From positions 1,677,001 through 1,741,000 of the forward strand of contig NZ_CP071604.1 in assembly GCF_017357225.1 (NCBI RefSeq): a DNA stretch of 64,000 nucleotides, in the 5' to 3' direction. This document shows positions 18,400 to 27,359 of this stretch, piece after piece (within the stretch, counting starts at the first letter, position 1; each line of letters opens with the position of its first letter). The position numbers and the translations under genes were made by a program. The notes below the pieces were generated by a model that worked only from the letters and a program-made list of their open reading frames with translations, did no database searches and was not told the origin of the DNA. Origin of the DNA: Rhizobium binae (GTDB taxonomy: Bacteria; Pseudomonadota; Alphaproteobacteria; Rhizobiales; Rhizobiaceae).

Positions 18400-18948
18400 G
18401 TGACGGGCAATGTGCTGGATATCCCGGTCAAGACTGCGGATGGTCGTGAAACCGCACTCAACGAATACAAGCGCAGGGTGCTCTTGATCGTCAACGTCGC
18501 CTCGAAATGCGGGCTCACGCCGCAATATGAGGGACTTGAAAAACTCTACAGCGAAAAGCGCGGACGCGGCTTCGTCGTTGCCGCTTTCCCCGCCAACGAC
18601 TTCAAGGGCCAGGAGCCCGGCACCGACGCCGAGATCCTCGATTTCTGCACCAGCACCTATGATGTCACCTTCCCGATCTTCTCGAAGATCTCGGTCAAGG
18701 GCGAGGCCCAGCACCCGCTTTACCGGCAGCTGACCAAATCCGGCGTGAAGACGACCGGCGACGGCCCGATGCGCGAGCGCCTGAAATCCCATGGCATATC
18801 AGCCGGTGACGAGGACGATATTCTCTGGAACTTCGAGAAATTCCTGATCGGCCGCGACGGCAAGGTGGCGGCCCGATTCGCGCCTGACGTGACGCCGGAT
18901 GATTCGCGGCTGGTTTCGGCGGTGGACAAGGAACTGGCAAGGGGATGA
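18400..18948 (+). CDS. Glutathione peroxidase-family thiol peroxidase
   Basis: The 182-residue thioredoxin-fold peroxidase has the catalytic Cys37 in NVASKCGLTPQYEGLE, the Gln of NDFKGQEPG, and the Trp-Asn pair in ILWNFEKFLIGRDG. Together these make the classical tetrad (a Cys rather than a Sec enzyme). It reduces peroxides using thioredoxin or glutathione. GTG 18400 is preferred because GGAGG sits 5 bases upstream; an in-frame ATG at 18382 would place that site inside the gene and add six residues. It is a single gene with no regulator nearby. Confidence 0.93.
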   Translation: MTGNVLDIPVKTADGRETALNEYKRRVLLIVNVASKCGLTPQYEGLEKLYSEKRGRGFVVAAFPANDFKGQEPGTDAEILDFCTSTYDVTFPIFSKISVKGEAQHPLYRQLTKSGVKTTGDGPMRERLKSHGISAGDEDDILWNFEKFLIGRDGKVAARFAPDVTPDDSRLVSAVDKELARG

Positions 18949-18989
18949 ATACCCTCGGGCTGCCAGGCGCATCCGGGCGCTGAACGTCT

Positions 18990-19202
18990 TCAGATCCCAA
19001 GCACGGTCACAAGCGGCGGCGTAAAGTCCTTGAAGCCCAATCTCGGCCAGTCGCACCTCGCGTCAAATTGCGTCTTTGGTTTGTGGCGCTGGCAGTTCGG
19101 TTTCGTCCTGAATGCATAGCCAGGCAGGTTGACATAGGTGGGACTTGGCGCGCCAACGGCAATCGCGATGCACAGTGTCAATACGGAGCAGAGAGTTCTC
19201 AT
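18990..19202 (-). CDS. Small secreted hypothetical protein
   Basis: A 70-residue frame starts with an exported-looking N terminus (MRTLCSVLTLCIAIAVGAPS) followed by a short basic/aromatic mature part with two cysteines (PNCQRHK and ARCDWP), which could form a disulfide. A strong ribosome site GGAGGGG lies 4-10 bases before ATG 19202. No homologous family is recognised. Longer upstream extensions of this frame lack ribosome sites. Confidence 0.55.
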   Translation of the reverse strand: MRTLCSVLTLCIAIAVGAPSPTYVNLPGYAFRTKPNCQRHKPKTQFDARCDWPRLGFKDFTPPLVTVLGI

Positions 19203-19492
19203 GACACCCCTCCAGGCGTGAGAAACCGTCAAGCGCGGAGACTTTCCGGGCGGCGAATATTCCCACTTTTGCCGCCCCGCATCCATTCGCCCAATCGGAG
19301 GCGGGGCTGCGGCCGGAGTAGTCCATTTTGGTAGAGGTCTCAGAGGCAAGCGCATCAGGATCGGCCGGACGTTGCGCCTTGTTGCACCGAAATTTCTTCC
19401 GAATCCGCCTCGAACATGGGCACGAAGGAGCGCCGGGCGTCGGTCTGCGAGCCCGCGATATCACTTAGTTATTGACTTAACGGGAGAAGAAA
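19203..19492. other. Noncoding region before tRNA-Val
   Basis: About 290 bases without a supportable gene, hairpin terminator or recognisable operator. Confidence 0.4.
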
Positions 19493-19568
19493 TGGTGGGC
19501 GATGAGAGACTCGAACTCCCGACATCCTCGGTGTAAACGAGGCGCTCTACCAACTGAGCTAATCGCCC
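19493..19568 (-). tRNA. tRNA-Val (anticodon UAC)
   Basis: On the minus strand a complete 76-nt cloverleaf can be folded, with the CCA end encoded. The acceptor arms are GGGCGAT/ATCGCCC, the D-arm is GCTCAGTTGGTAGAGC, and the anticodon stem CCTCG/CGAGG encloses loop TTTACAC (anticodon TAC). The T-arm is GGGAG-TTCGAGT-CTCTC and the molecule ends ACCA. It reads GUA and probably other GUN valine codons. Confidence 0.97.
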
Positions 19569-19982
19569 ATCGCTTGCGAAGCCGGATCGGCCTGCCGCGG
19601 TGGTGGCCGTGATCTATGCGGATCGCGGCAAAATCGCAAGAGTGTTTGTGAAGATTTTTTGATTTTTTTGGCGGTAGTCCCTCTCTTCGCGGCGCCGATC
19701 GGGAGTGGCGGGGGTGTGGATAAAGGGGAATGGAAGGCGGCGGACATGTCGGCTTCGACCGTGTCGTCGGCATCGATCGGGCGTCCGTGCCGCAGCGGCA
19801 AACTGAATTGCCGGCTTTTCATTCATGTTGCAGGGTCTTTGCCGCAACAATTCAACGACTGTCATGGTTTTGTCTCCAAACCTGCTTGACACTAAAAGGC
19901 GAACCCCGTAGTTAGCCGCTCATCGAAACGGGCAGCCGTTTTGGTGAGGGTGCGAAGGCATCCGGATAGCTTGAAATGAAGT
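19569..19982. other. Noncoding region between the tRNA-Val and tRNA-Asp genes
   Basis: The 414 bases include an AT-rich stretch (GATTTTTTGATTTTTTT near 19650) that may belong to the tRNA-Val promoter. Short frames here show no ribosome site or codon structure. I see no gene. Confidence 0.4.
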
Positions 19983-20059
19983 GCGGGTGTAGCTCAGTCG
20001 GTTAGAGTGCCGGCCTGTCACGCCGGAGGTCGCGGGTTCGAGCCCCGTCACTCGCGCCA
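19983..20059 (+). tRNA. tRNA-Asp (anticodon GUC), copy 1
   Basis: A 77-nt cloverleaf includes the encoded CCA. The acceptor stem is GCGGGTG/CACTCGC with one T-G wobble, the D-arm is GCTCAGTCGGTTAGAGTGC, the anticodon stem CCGGC/GCCGG encloses loop CTGTCAC (anticodon GTC), and the T-loop is TTCGAGC. The sequence is identical to copy 2, 52 bases downstream. Confidence 0.97.
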
Positions 20060-20111
20060 TTTCAAAAAGAGGCGTTAAGTCGCCGCTGTCCGGTTCTTCC
20101 GTCCATGATGC

Positions 20112-20188
20112 GCGGGTGTAGCTCAGTCGGTTAGAGTGCCGGCCTGTCACGCCGGAGGTCGCGGGTTCGAGCCCCGTCACTCGCGCCA
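20112..20188 (+). tRNA. tRNA-Asp (anticodon GUC), copy 2
   Basis: Base-for-base identical to the upstream tRNA-Asp gene, with anticodon loop CTGTCAC and encoded CCA. The 52-base spacer suggests a tandem duplication and one transcript. The nuo operon begins about 250 bases downstream. Confidence 0.97.
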
Positions 20189-20435
20189 TTTCCTTCCGAA
20201 AGCCATGCAGTTTCCAGAGGTCAGGCATGCAGCTTGAATCAGCGTCTGCGGATTTGTCGCGACATCGTTGCATCTGCTTGATAATGTCCGCGCGCGGCGC
20301 GTCGAATTGCCTCTGTAAAAGTCTTGCGCCGGGGCTTCGGCTGCGCTAACCACGGCTTGTTGCAACGCACGTTCGCTTGCCGGGCAATTGCCCAAAAGCG
20401 CCGCCTGGCGCCTCCGGCAAGCAAGGATGAACATG

Positions 20436-20801
20436 ATGACTGAACTGCTCAGTTCCTATATTCCGATCGCTATCTTCATTGGTATCGCGCTTGTCATCGG
20501 CCTGGCGCTGCTCATTGCGCCGTTCGCCGTGGCTTTTAAAGCGCCCGATTCGGAAAAGCTCTCGGCTTACGAATGCGGCTTCAACGCTTTCGACGATGCC
20601 CGCATGAAGTTCGACATCCGCTTCTACCTCGTGTCGATCCTCTTCATCATCTTCGACCTCGAAGTCGCCTTCCTCTTCCCCTGGGCCGTTTCCTTCGGCG
20701 CCATCGGCTGGTTCGGCTTCTGGTCCATGATGGTCTTCCTCTTGGTGCTGACCATCGGCTTTATCTATGAATGGAAAAAGGGAGCCCTGGAATGGGAGTG
20801 A
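20436..20801 (+). CDS. nuoA: NADH-quinone oxidoreductase subunit A
   Basis: This 121-residue membrane subunit of complex I has three TM helices. Conserved features include the cytoplasmic loop [36 protein letters not shown], split as the KLSAYECGF cysteine loop near the quinone cavity and the FDLEVAF acidic helix. ATG 20436 (MTELLSS) matches rhizobial NuoA; AAGGA at 20423-20427 is 8 bases upstream, and ATG 20433 two codons... one codon earlier is also possible. It is the first gene of the operon; nuoB overlaps its end. Confidence 0.96.
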   Translation: MTELLSSYIPIAIFIGIALVIGLALLIAPFAVAFKAPDSEKLSAYECGFNAFDDARMKFDIRFYLVSILFIIFDLEVAFLFPWAVSFGAIGWFGFWSMMVFLLVLTIGFIYEWKKGALEWE

Positions 20802-21376
20802 CCCCTGTGAGCAATCAGCCGCTCGTCGCCCAGCAGCCGAAGGGGATCATCGATCCGTCGACCGGCAAGCCGATCGGCAGCAATGACGCCTTCTTCGGCG
20901 AGATCAACAACGAGCTCGCCGACAAGGGTTTCCTCGTCACCTCGACCGACGAGCTGATCAACTGGGCGCGTACCGGCTCACTTATGTGGATGACCTTCGG
21001 CCTTGCCTGCTGCGCCGTCGAAATGATGCAGCTGTCGATGCCGCGTTATGACGTCGAGCGCTTCGGCTTCGCGCCGCGCGCCTCGCCGCGCCAGTCCGAC
21101 GTGATGATCGTCGCCGGCACGCTGACCAACAAGATGGCGCCCGCTCTGCGCAAGGTCTACGACCAGATGCCCGAGCCGCGCTACGTCATCTCGATGGGGT
21201 CCTGCGCCAATGGCGGCGGCTACTATCACTATTCCTATTCCGTGGTGCGCGGCTGCGACCGCGTCGTGCCGATCGATATCTACGTGCCGGGCTGTCCCCC
21301 CACGGCGGAAGCGCTGCTCTACGGCGTGCTTCTGCTGCAGAAGAAGATCCGACGCACCGGCACGATCGAACGCTAA
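20792..21376 (+). CDS. nuoB: NADH-quinone oxidoreductase subunit B
   Basis: The 194-residue subunit carries the terminal 4Fe-4S cluster N2 that reduces quinone. The ligands are the tandem Cys73-Cys74 ([10 protein letters not shown]), Cys138 ([10 protein letters not shown]) and Cys168 (VPGCPPTAE). It lies in the hydrophilic arm at the membrane junction. ATG 20792 overlaps the nuoA stop by 10 bases (ATGGGAGTGA), which implies translational coupling; GGGAG within nuoA serves as ribosome site. Confidence 0.97.
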   Translation: MGVTPVSNQPLVAQQPKGIIDPSTGKPIGSNDAFFGEINNELADKGFLVTSTDELINWARTGSLMWMTFGLACCAVEMMQLSMPRYDVERFGFAPRASPRQSDVMIVAGTLTNKMAPALRKVYDQMPEPRYVISMGSCANGGGYYHYSYSVVRGCDRVVPIDIYVPGCPPTAEALLYGVLLLQKKIRRTGTIER

Positions 21377-21394
21377 GGGTTAAGGACAAGGCAT

Positions 21395-21997
21395 ATGAGT
21401 GAAGCCCTGACTGAGCTTGCGTCCTACCTTGGCGAAGCGCGCGGCAATCTGATTGCCGCATCGCAGCTGAAGTATGGCGAACTGACGCTGACGGCGACGG
21501 GTGAAAACCTGATCCCGCTTCTGACCTTCCTGCGCGACGACGCCAAATGCGGTTTCGTCAACCTGATCGATATTTGCGGTGTCGACTGGCCGCAGCGCGA
21601 ATTGCGCTTCGATGTCGTCTATCATCTGCTGTCGCCGAAGCAGAACTTGCGTATCCGCGTCAAGGTTGCGACCGATGAGGATGCGCCCATTCCTTCGGCC
21701 TGCGCCGTCTATCCGGGCGCCGACTGGTTCGAACGCGAAACTTGGGACATGTACGGCGTGCTCTTCACCGGTCATCCGGACCTGCGCCGCATCCTGACTG
21801 ATTACGGCTTCGAAGGCCATCCGCTGCGCAAGGACTTCCCGACGACAGGTTTCGTCGAGGTCCGTTACGACGACGCGGCAAAACGTGTCGTGTACGAACC
21901 GGTGGAACTCAAGCAGGAATTCCGCAACTTCGATTTCATGTCGCCCTGGGAAGGAACTGAGTATGTTCTGCCGGGTGATGAGAAGGCGAAGCAGTAA
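21395..21997 (+). CDS. nuoC: NADH-quinone oxidoreductase subunit C
   Basis: The 200-residue 30-kDa subunit of the peripheral arm has the family signature [37 protein letters not shown], seen here as [24 protein letters not shown] and GHPLRKDFP. It has no cofactor and scaffolds NuoB and NuoD. It is a separate polypeptide, not fused to NuoD as in E. coli. In most rhizobia nuoD follows closely; here a 448-bp cassette starts two bases after the nuoC stop. Confidence 0.97.
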   Translation: MSEALTELASYLGEARGNLIAASQLKYGELTLTATGENLIPLLTFLRDDAKCGFVNLIDICGVDWPQRELRFDVVYHLLSPKQNLRIRVKVATDEDAPIPSACAVYPGADWFERETWDMYGVLFTGHPDLRRILTDYGFEGHPLRKDFPTTGFVEVRYDDAAKRVVYEPVELKQEFRNFDFMSPWEGTEYVLPGDEKAKQ

Positions 21998-21998
21998 G

Positions 21999-22446
21999 GC
22001 GAATAGTGAGTAGCGAATAGCGAATAGTGGAAGGGCGACAGACGATAAAATCCTACAAAGATCTAAAGGTCTGGCAGATGGCAATCGATCTTGCGGTGGA
22101 TTGCTATCAACTGACCGGAAGATTTCCGAAGGAGGAGATTTATGGTCTTACAGCTCAGATACGCAGGGCGGCAGGTTCGATTGCTGCCAACATCGCTGAA
22201 GGACACGGACGTGAGGTCACGGGAAGTTTCATTCAGTTTCTGCGCATCTCCCAGGGTTCGTTGAAAGAATTGGAAACGCATATGCTCATCTCTCATCGCA
22301 TTGGTCTGATCGATGAGGCTGGGTTCAGGCAGATGACCGAAAAGTGCGACGAAATCGGACGGATGATTCGAGCGCTGATACGGAGTCTCCAGGAGAAATG
22401 ATGAGACCGAACGAAACTACTCGCTATTCGCCATTCGCTATTCGCT
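21999..22446 (+). mobile_element. Inverted-repeat-bounded cassette carrying a four-helix-bundle gene, inserted between nuoC and nuoD
   Basis: The left end (21999-22028) and the right end (22417-22446, read on the other strand) are 30-bp imperfect inverted repeats. Each has the layout GCGAATAG, six bases, GCGAATAG, then CGA-A/G-TAGT. By my count 26 of 30 positions agree and all four differences are transitions. Between the repeats lies only one gene, of the family first found in 23S rRNA intervening sequences. The spacing of nuoC and nuoD is otherwise tight, so insertion into the operon is the simplest reading. No transposase is encoded, and no target-site duplication is obvious. Confidence 0.65.
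22027..22401 (+). CDS. Four-helix-bundle protein (S23/23S rRNA intervening-sequence family)
   Basis: This 124-residue all-helical protein begins with the family hallmark [19 protein letters not shown]. It continues [31 protein letters not shown] and [19 protein letters not shown]. The fold is that of the S23 proteins encoded in rRNA intervening sequences and of Avd, the accessory protein of diversity-generating retroelements; the molecular role is unknown, and a nucleic-acid-binding oligomer is suspected. The GTG start at 22027 lies inside the left inverted repeat, with no good ribosome site, so translation may be weak or coupled to nuoC. It belongs to the cassette at 21999-22446, not to complex I. 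Confidence 0.85.
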   Translation: MEGRQTIKSYKDLKVWQMAIDLAVDCYQLTGRFPKEEIYGLTAQIRRAAGSIAANIAEGHGREVTGSFIQFLRISQGSLKELETHMLISHRIGLIDEAGFRQMTEKCDEIGRMIRALIRSLQEK

Positions 22447-22480
22447 TAATCGACAGCGCGTTTGGCATGGAGCACGCAGC

Positions 22481-23671
22481 ATGACCGAACATAACGTCCG
22501 CAACTTCAACATCAATTTCGGACCGCAGCATCCGGCGGCGCACGGCGTTCTTCGTCTTGTCCTGGAGCTTGACGGCGAAATTGTGGAGCGGGTCGATCCG
22601 CATATCGGACTGCTGCACCGCGGCACCGAGAAGCTGATCGAGACCAAAACCTATCTTCAGGCCGTGCCCTATTTTGATCGCCTCGATTACGTCGCGCCGA
22701 TGAACCAGGAGCACGCCTATGCACTGGCCGTCGAAAGGCTCCTCGGCATCGAGATCCCGATCCGCGGCCAGCTGATCCGCGTGCTTTATTCGGAAATCGG
22801 CCGAATCCTATCGCATCTCCTGAACGTCACGACGCAGGCCATGGATGTCGGCGCGCTGACGCCGCCGCTCTGGGGCTTTGAAGAGCGCGAAAAGCTGATG
22901 GTGTTCTATGAGCGCGCCAGCGGTTCGCGCATGCATGCGGCTTATTTCCGTCCTGGTGGCGTCCATCAGGATCTGCCGGAAAAGCTCGTGCAGGATATCG
23001 GCGACTGGTGCGACCCGTTCCTCAAGGCGCTCGACGACATCGACAGCCTGTTGACCGGCAACCGCATCTTCAAGCAACGCAACGTCGATATCGGCGTCGT
23101 CTCGCTGGAAGATTGCTGGGCCTGGGGTTTCTCCGGCGTCATGGTGCGCGGTTCGGGCGCTGCCTGGGATCTGCGTCGCGCCCAGCCTTACGAATGTTAT
23201 TCCGATCTCGAATTCGACATTCCGATCGGCAAGAACGGCGACAACTACGACCGTTACCTCATCCGCATGATCGAGATGCGCCAATCGGTGCGCATCATGA
23301 AGCAGTGCGTTAACCGCCTGCTGTCGGATGCCAAGACCGGTCCTTTCTCGTCGATCGACGGCAAGGTCGTGCCGCCGAAGCGCGGCGAGATGAAGCGCTC
23401 GATGGAAGCGCTGATCCACCACTTCAAGCTTTATACCGAAGGCTATCACGTACCGGCCGGCGAAGTTTACGCCGCCGTCGAAGCGCCGAAGGGCGAATTC
23501 GGCGTCTATCTCGTCTCCGACGGCTCCAACAAGCCATATCGCTGCAAGATCCGCGCGCCCGGTTACGCGCATCTGCAGGCGATGGACTTCATGTGCCGCG
23601 GCCACCAGCTTGCCGACATCGCAGCCGTGCTCGGCTCGCTCGACATCGTCTTCGGCGAGGTAGACCGCTGA
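22481..23671 (+). CDS. nuoD: NADH-quinone oxidoreductase subunit D
   Basis: The 396-residue 49-kDa subunit is related to the large subunit of NiFe hydrogenases. N-terminal [21 protein letters not shown] and [12 protein letters not shown] line the quinone pocket with NuoB; the C terminus ends [13 protein letters not shown] as usual. It has no metal site of its own. The ribosome site GGAG, 9 bases before the ATG, is intact and lies outside the cassette, so expression should survive the insertion. It overlaps the next gene by one base (TGATG). Confidence 0.97.
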   Translation: MTEHNVRNFNINFGPQHPAAHGVLRLVLELDGEIVERVDPHIGLLHRGTEKLIETKTYLQAVPYFDRLDYVAPMNQEHAYALAVERLLGIEIPIRGQLIRVLYSEIGRILSHLLNVTTQAMDVGALTPPLWGFEEREKLMVFYERASGSRMHAAYFRPGGVHQDLPEKLVQDIGDWCDPFLKALDDIDSLLTGNRIFKQRNVDIGVVSLEDCWAWGFSGVMVRGSGAAWDLRRAQPYECYSDLEFDIPIGKNGDNYDRYLIRMIEMRQSVRIMKQCVNRLLSDAKTGPFSSIDGKVVPPKRGEMKRSMEALIHHFKLYTEGYHVPAGEVYAAVEAPKGEFGVYLVSDGSNKPYRCKIRAPGYAHLQAMDFMCRGHQLADIAAVLGSLDIVFGEVDR

Positions 23672-23943
23672 TGCAGCGTCTGCCGCTTGCCGTCGCTCTC
23701 CTTCTTGCGGCATCCGGGGTTTCGGCTCAGGAGGCCGACACCCTCGGCATGCCGTTGGGCCACAAGGAAGTGACGCCGCCGGCGGCGCAAGCGTCCATGG
23801 GCGAGCTTTTGTCCAAGGGCTATCAGATCAAGGCTGCCGTTCCGAATGGCAGCAAATTCGTGATATTTATGCAGAAAGACCAGTCGGCCTATGCCTGCGA
23901 AATGCAGTCTTTGACCGCTTCGCGGTGTGGAACCCTAAACTGA
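23671..23943 (+). CDS. Small exported protein of the nuo operon
   Basis: This 90-residue protein has a clear signal peptide ([20 protein letters not shown]) and a 70-residue mature part ending in two cysteines (YACEMQSLTASRCGTLN) that could form a disulfide. It starts in the TGATG overlap with nuoD and precedes nuoE by 16 bases, so it is co-translated with complex I. No family is recognised. A periplasmic accessory role for complex I is inferred only from its location. Confidence 0.75.
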   Translation: MQRLPLAVALLLAASGVSAQEADTLGMPLGHKEVTPPAAQASMGELLSKGYQIKAAVPNGSKFVIFMQKDQSAYACEMQSLTASRCGTLN

Positions 23944-23959
23944 CAAGGCGTGAGGAAGA

Positions 23960-25117
23960 ATGTCCGTTCGTCGATTAGCCGAAGATCAATTTCAGCCTGC
24001 CGCATTCGCTTTCAGCGATGAAAATGCGGTCTGGGCGGACAAGACGATCCAGAAATACCCCGCCGGCCGCCAGCAGTCGGCGGTCATTCCGCTGTTGATG
24101 CGGGCGCAGGAGCAGGACGGCTGGGTCACGCGCGCGGCGATCGAAAAGATCGCCGACATGCTCGACATGGCCTATATCAGAGTGCTCGAGGTCGCGACCT
24201 TCTATACGCAGTTCCAGCTGCATCCCGTCGGCACCCGCGCCCACGTGCAGGTCTGCGGCACGACGCCCTGCATGCTGCGCGGCTCGGAAGCGCTGATGTC
24301 GATCTGCAAGAGCAAGATCCATGCCCATCCCTTCGAGCGCAATGCCGAAGGCACGCTGTCGTGGGAAGAGGTCGAATGTCTTGGCGCCTGCGTCAACGCC
24401 CCGATGGTGATGATCGGCAAGGACACCTATGAAGATCTGACGCCCGAGCGCCTCGAAGAGATCATCGATACCTTCGCCGCCGGCAATGGCGCGAGCATCA
24501 AGCCGGGCACGCAGATCGACCGCATATTCTCGGCGCCGGAAGGCGGCCCGACCTCGCTGACGACGGAAGAGCCGAAGGCAAGAACACGCGCCAAGAAGGC
24601 CGATGCCGAAAGCGTATCGGCTCCTGTCGACGCCGCTCCGGTTCCTCCCTCCGAGGCCGGCCGCCCGAAGAGCACCGATGCCGAAACCAATGCGGCGCTG
24701 AAGACGCCGGCAACGGCGCCGAAGGCGGCTGCGAAAAATGCCAAGGCAGCCGAAGAACAGCCGGTTTCCGGCACCGCAACTGCCGAGCCGGCCCCGGCCG
24801 TCAAGGCCGAGGCCGCGACGGCGAAGCCCAGCCTGACCGACAAGAACCGTCCGTCAGGCATCGAAAAGCCTGCCGCCCCGGATGATCTGAAGATGATTTC
24901 CGGCGTCGGTCCGAAGATCGAGGCGACGCTGAACGAAATCGGCATCTTCACTTTCGCGCAAGTCGCAAGCTGGAAGAAGGCCGAACGCGAATGGGTCGAC
25001 GGCTACCTGAACTTCCGCGGTCGGATCGAGCGCGACGACTGGGTCAAGCAGGCCAAGGCGCTCGCCAAGGGCGGCGAAGCGGAATATATCAGGGTCTTCG
25101 GCAAGAAGCCGCGGTAA
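23960..25117 (+). CDS. nuoE: NADH-quinone oxidoreductase subunit E with long C-terminal extension
   Basis: The 385 residues are about twice the family norm. Residues 1-175 are the thioredoxin-like NuoE core with 2Fe-2S ligands Cys99, Cys104, Cys140 and Cys144 (VCGTTPC and CLGAC). Residues 176-305 are a low-complexity Ala/Pro/Lys linker. Residues 306-385 form a helix-hairpin-helix-like domain (DDLKMISGVGPKIEATLNEIG, shown as DDLKMISGVGPKIE and TLNEIGIFTFAQVA, ending GRIERDDWVKQAKALAKGG). The same domain ends the protein encoded after nuoF. The core passes electrons next to NuoF; the tail's job is unknown. Confidence 0.95.
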   Translation: MSVRRLAEDQFQPAAFAFSDENAVWADKTIQKYPAGRQQSAVIPLLMRAQEQDGWVTRAAIEKIADMLDMAYIRVLEVATFYTQFQLHPVGTRAHVQVCGTTPCMLRGSEALMSICKSKIHAHPFERNAEGTLSWEEVECLGACVNAPMVMIGKDTYEDLTPERLEEIIDTFAAGNGASIKPGTQIDRIFSAPEGGPTSLTTEEPKARTRAKKADAESVSAPVDAAPVPPSEAGRPKSTDAETNAALKTPATAPKAAAKNAKAAEEQPVSGTATAEPAPAVKAEAATAKPSLTDKNRPSGIEKPAAPDDLKMISGVGPKIEATLNEIGIFTFAQVASWKKAEREWVDGYLNFRGRIERDDWVKQAKALAKGGEAEYIRVFGKKPR

Positions 25118-25127
25118 GAGGTGAAGC

Positions 25128-26432
25128 ATGTTACAAGATAAAGACCGCATCTTTACCAACATCTACGGCCTCAAGGACAAGTCCCTGAAGGGCGCGATGA
25201 GCCGCGGCCACTGGGACGGCACCAAGCAGATCCTCGAAAAGGGCCGCGACTGGATCATCAACGAGATGAAGGCCTCGGGCCTGCGCGGCCGCGGCGGCGC
25301 TGGCTTCCCCACCGGTCTCAAGTGGTCCTTCATGCCGAAGGAAAGCGACGGCCGCCCGCATTACCTCGTCGTCAATGCCGACGAATCGGAGCCCGGCACC
25401 TGCAAGGACCGCGACATCATGCGCCACGATCCGCATACGCTGATCGAAGGCTGCGTCGTCGCCAGTTTCGCCATGGGCGCCAATGCCGCCTACATCTATG
25501 TGCGCGGCGAATATATCCGCGAGCGCGAAGCGCTGCAGGCGGCGATCGACGAGTGCTATGACTATGGCCTGCTCGGCAAGAACAACAAGCTCGGCTGGGA
25601 CATGGATATCTTCGTCCATCACGGCGCCGGCGCCTATATCTGCGGCGAGGAGACCGCGCTCCTCGAAAGCCTCGAAGGCAAGAAGGGCCAGCCGCGCCTG
25701 AAGCCGCCGTTCCCGGCCAATATGGGCCTGTATGGCTGCCCGACGACGGTCAATAACGTCGAATCGATTGCCGTTGCCCCGACCATCCTGCGCCGCGGCG
25801 CCGGCTGGTTCTCGTCGATCGGGCGCCCGAACAATGTCGGCACCAAGCTGTTCATGCTCTCCGGCCACGTCAACAAGCCGTGCACGGTCGAAGAGGAAAT
25901 GGGCATCACCTTCCGCGAACTGGTCGACCGCCATGCCGGCGGCATCCGCGGCGGCTGGGACAACCTGCTCGCCGTCATTCCGGGCGGCGCATCCTGCCCG
26001 ATCGTTCCGGCCAAGGACATCATCGACTGCCCTATGGATTTCGACGGCCTGCGCGGCGTCGGCTCCTCCTTCGGCACGGCCGCCGCGATCGTCATGGACA
26101 AGTCCACCGACGTCATCAAGGCGATCGCGCGCATCTCCGCCTTCTTCAAGCACGAGAGCTGCGGCCAGTGCACGCCGTGCCGCGAAGGCACCGGCTGGAT
26201 GTGGCGGGTGATGGAACGCATGGCCAAGGGCAATGCCCAGAAGCGCGAGATCGACATGCTGTTCCAGGTGACCAAGCAGATCGAAGGCCACACCATCTGC
26301 GCGCTCGGCGACGCCGCCGCATGGCCGGTGCAGGGTCTGATCCGTAACTTCCGGCCCGAGATCGAAAAGCGCATCGACCAGTATACGGCCAGCGCGCTCG
26401 ATCACGGCGCGGTTCTGGAGGCGGCTGAATAA
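25128..26432 (+). CDS. nuoF: NADH-quinone oxidoreductase subunit F
   Basis: The 434-residue NADH-oxidising subunit has the nucleotide-binding loop [13 protein letters not shown], the FMN site [14 protein letters not shown], and 4Fe-4S (N3) ligands Cys345, Cys348, Cys351 ([12 protein letters not shown]) and Cys391 (TICALGD). It takes electrons from NADH through FMN into the iron-sulfur chain. It starts 10 bases after nuoE and normal length indicates an intact protein. Confidence 0.98.
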   Translation: MLQDKDRIFTNIYGLKDKSLKGAMSRGHWDGTKQILEKGRDWIINEMKASGLRGRGGAGFPTGLKWSFMPKESDGRPHYLVVNADESEPGTCKDRDIMRHDPHTLIEGCVVASFAMGANAAYIYVRGEYIREREALQAAIDECYDYGLLGKNNKLGWDMDIFVHHGAGAYICGEETALLESLEGKKGQPRLKPPFPANMGLYGCPTTVNNVESIAVAPTILRRGAGWFSSIGRPNNVGTKLFMLSGHVNKPCTVEEEMGITFRELVDRHAGGIRGGWDNLLAVIPGGASCPIVPAKDIIDCPMDFDGLRGVGSSFGTAAAIVMDKSTDVIKAIARISAFFKHESCGQCTPCREGTGWMWRVMERMAKGNAQKREIDMLFQVTKQIEGHTICALGDAAAWPVQGLIRNFRPEIEKRIDQYTASALDHGAVLEAAE

Positions 26433-26434
26433 TC

Positions 26435-27136
26435 ATGACGGACAAGGCATTCAAGAGTGGGAAGAAGGAAGAGACTGCCGATTTCGCGGCCGGCTTTGGC
26501 CGTCTTGCCGCCGAGATGCTGGAAAACGCACAGGCGATGCCGGTGCATCCGTTGATGGCCCATCCCGCCGCAGCCTTTGCCGCAGCCACGGCGATCGGCT
26601 TCGGATTGTCGACGCAGATGGCAGGCGCCTTTTTCGGAGCCTTCCAGAGCGCTCTGGAAACGACCGGCAAGCTTGCTGCCGCTCTCGACGACACGCCGCC
26701 GGAGGAACCGGCGCCGGAAGTCGATATCCGGCCGGAAAATATCCGCCCGGCCGTCGAGGCTTTCACCAAGCCCGGCGCGGAGAAGCCTGCTGCCGAGAAG
26801 AAGACCGGTCCGAGACTGACGGTGGTCAAGCCCACAAGCGCGCCGATCCAGGCAGGCGAGCCGGCATCGGCAAGCCGGCCAAAGCCGGTCGTGAAGGCAA
26901 AACCGGCGGCGCGAGCTGCAAAGGCCGATGATCTCAAGCTGATCGCCGGCATCGGTCCGAAGCTGGAGCAGGTTCTGAACGCCAAGGGCGTTCGCAGCTT
27001 TGCCGAAATTGCCGCCTGGAGCCACGAGGATATCGCCCGGCTTGACGCCGAGCTCGGTTTCAACGGCCGCATCGGCCGTGACGACTGGACCGGCCAGGCC
27101 AAAATTCTGGCAGGGCGGGGCCGCAGAAGGAAATGA
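26435..27136 (+). CDS. Complex I-operon protein with helix-hairpin-helix-like C-terminal domain
   Basis: This 233-residue protein begins 2 bases after nuoF. Residues 1-85 contain a possible hydrophobic segment (PAAAFAAATAIGFGL), 86-165 are a Pro/Ala/Lys-rich linker, and 166-233 carry DDLKLIAGIGPKLEQVLNAKG and GRIGRDDWTGQAKILA. That last domain is clearly paralogous to the NuoE tail (same DDLK-I-G-GPK-E--LN--G spacing and RDDW--QAK ending). It resembles the predicted flap-endonuclease-like H3TH domain family (COG3743 from memory). No enzymatic residues are evident. A structural role in complex I or its assembly is an inference from position and the shared domain. Confidence 0.75.
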   Translation: MTDKAFKSGKKEETADFAAGFGRLAAEMLENAQAMPVHPLMAHPAAAFAAATAIGFGLSTQMAGAFFGAFQSALETTGKLAAALDDTPPEEPAPEVDIRPENIRPAVEAFTKPGAEKPAAEKKTGPRLTVVKPTSAPIQAGEPASASRPKPVVKAKPAARAAKADDLKLIAGIGPKLEQVLNAKGVRSFAEIAAWSHEDIARLDAELGFNGRIGRDDWTGQAKILAGRGRRRK

Positions 27137-27359
27137 AATGTCCGGCCGGATCAATCGGCCGGAAAGAAGGGCAGATCGGCGCAGGGGCGGGGCCCCACGT
27201 TGCAGATGCCGGTGCGGGTTCCGGACCTGGAATGCGCAATAAAGAATTTGGGCGACATTAGCTGCCAGCAGGAGGAAAGATCCGGCTTGGCAATGAGACT
27301 GTTGCAAAAATAGGTTTGTTTGCCGTCTTCAGGCAAACGGGAAACAGGACTGAGCGACG

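Noticed and set aside
19493..20188. tRNA cluster as a phage or island attachment site
   Set aside because: No integrase gene or partial tRNA repeat is found nearby; the duplicated tRNA-Asp genes are complete and look like an ordinary tandem pair.
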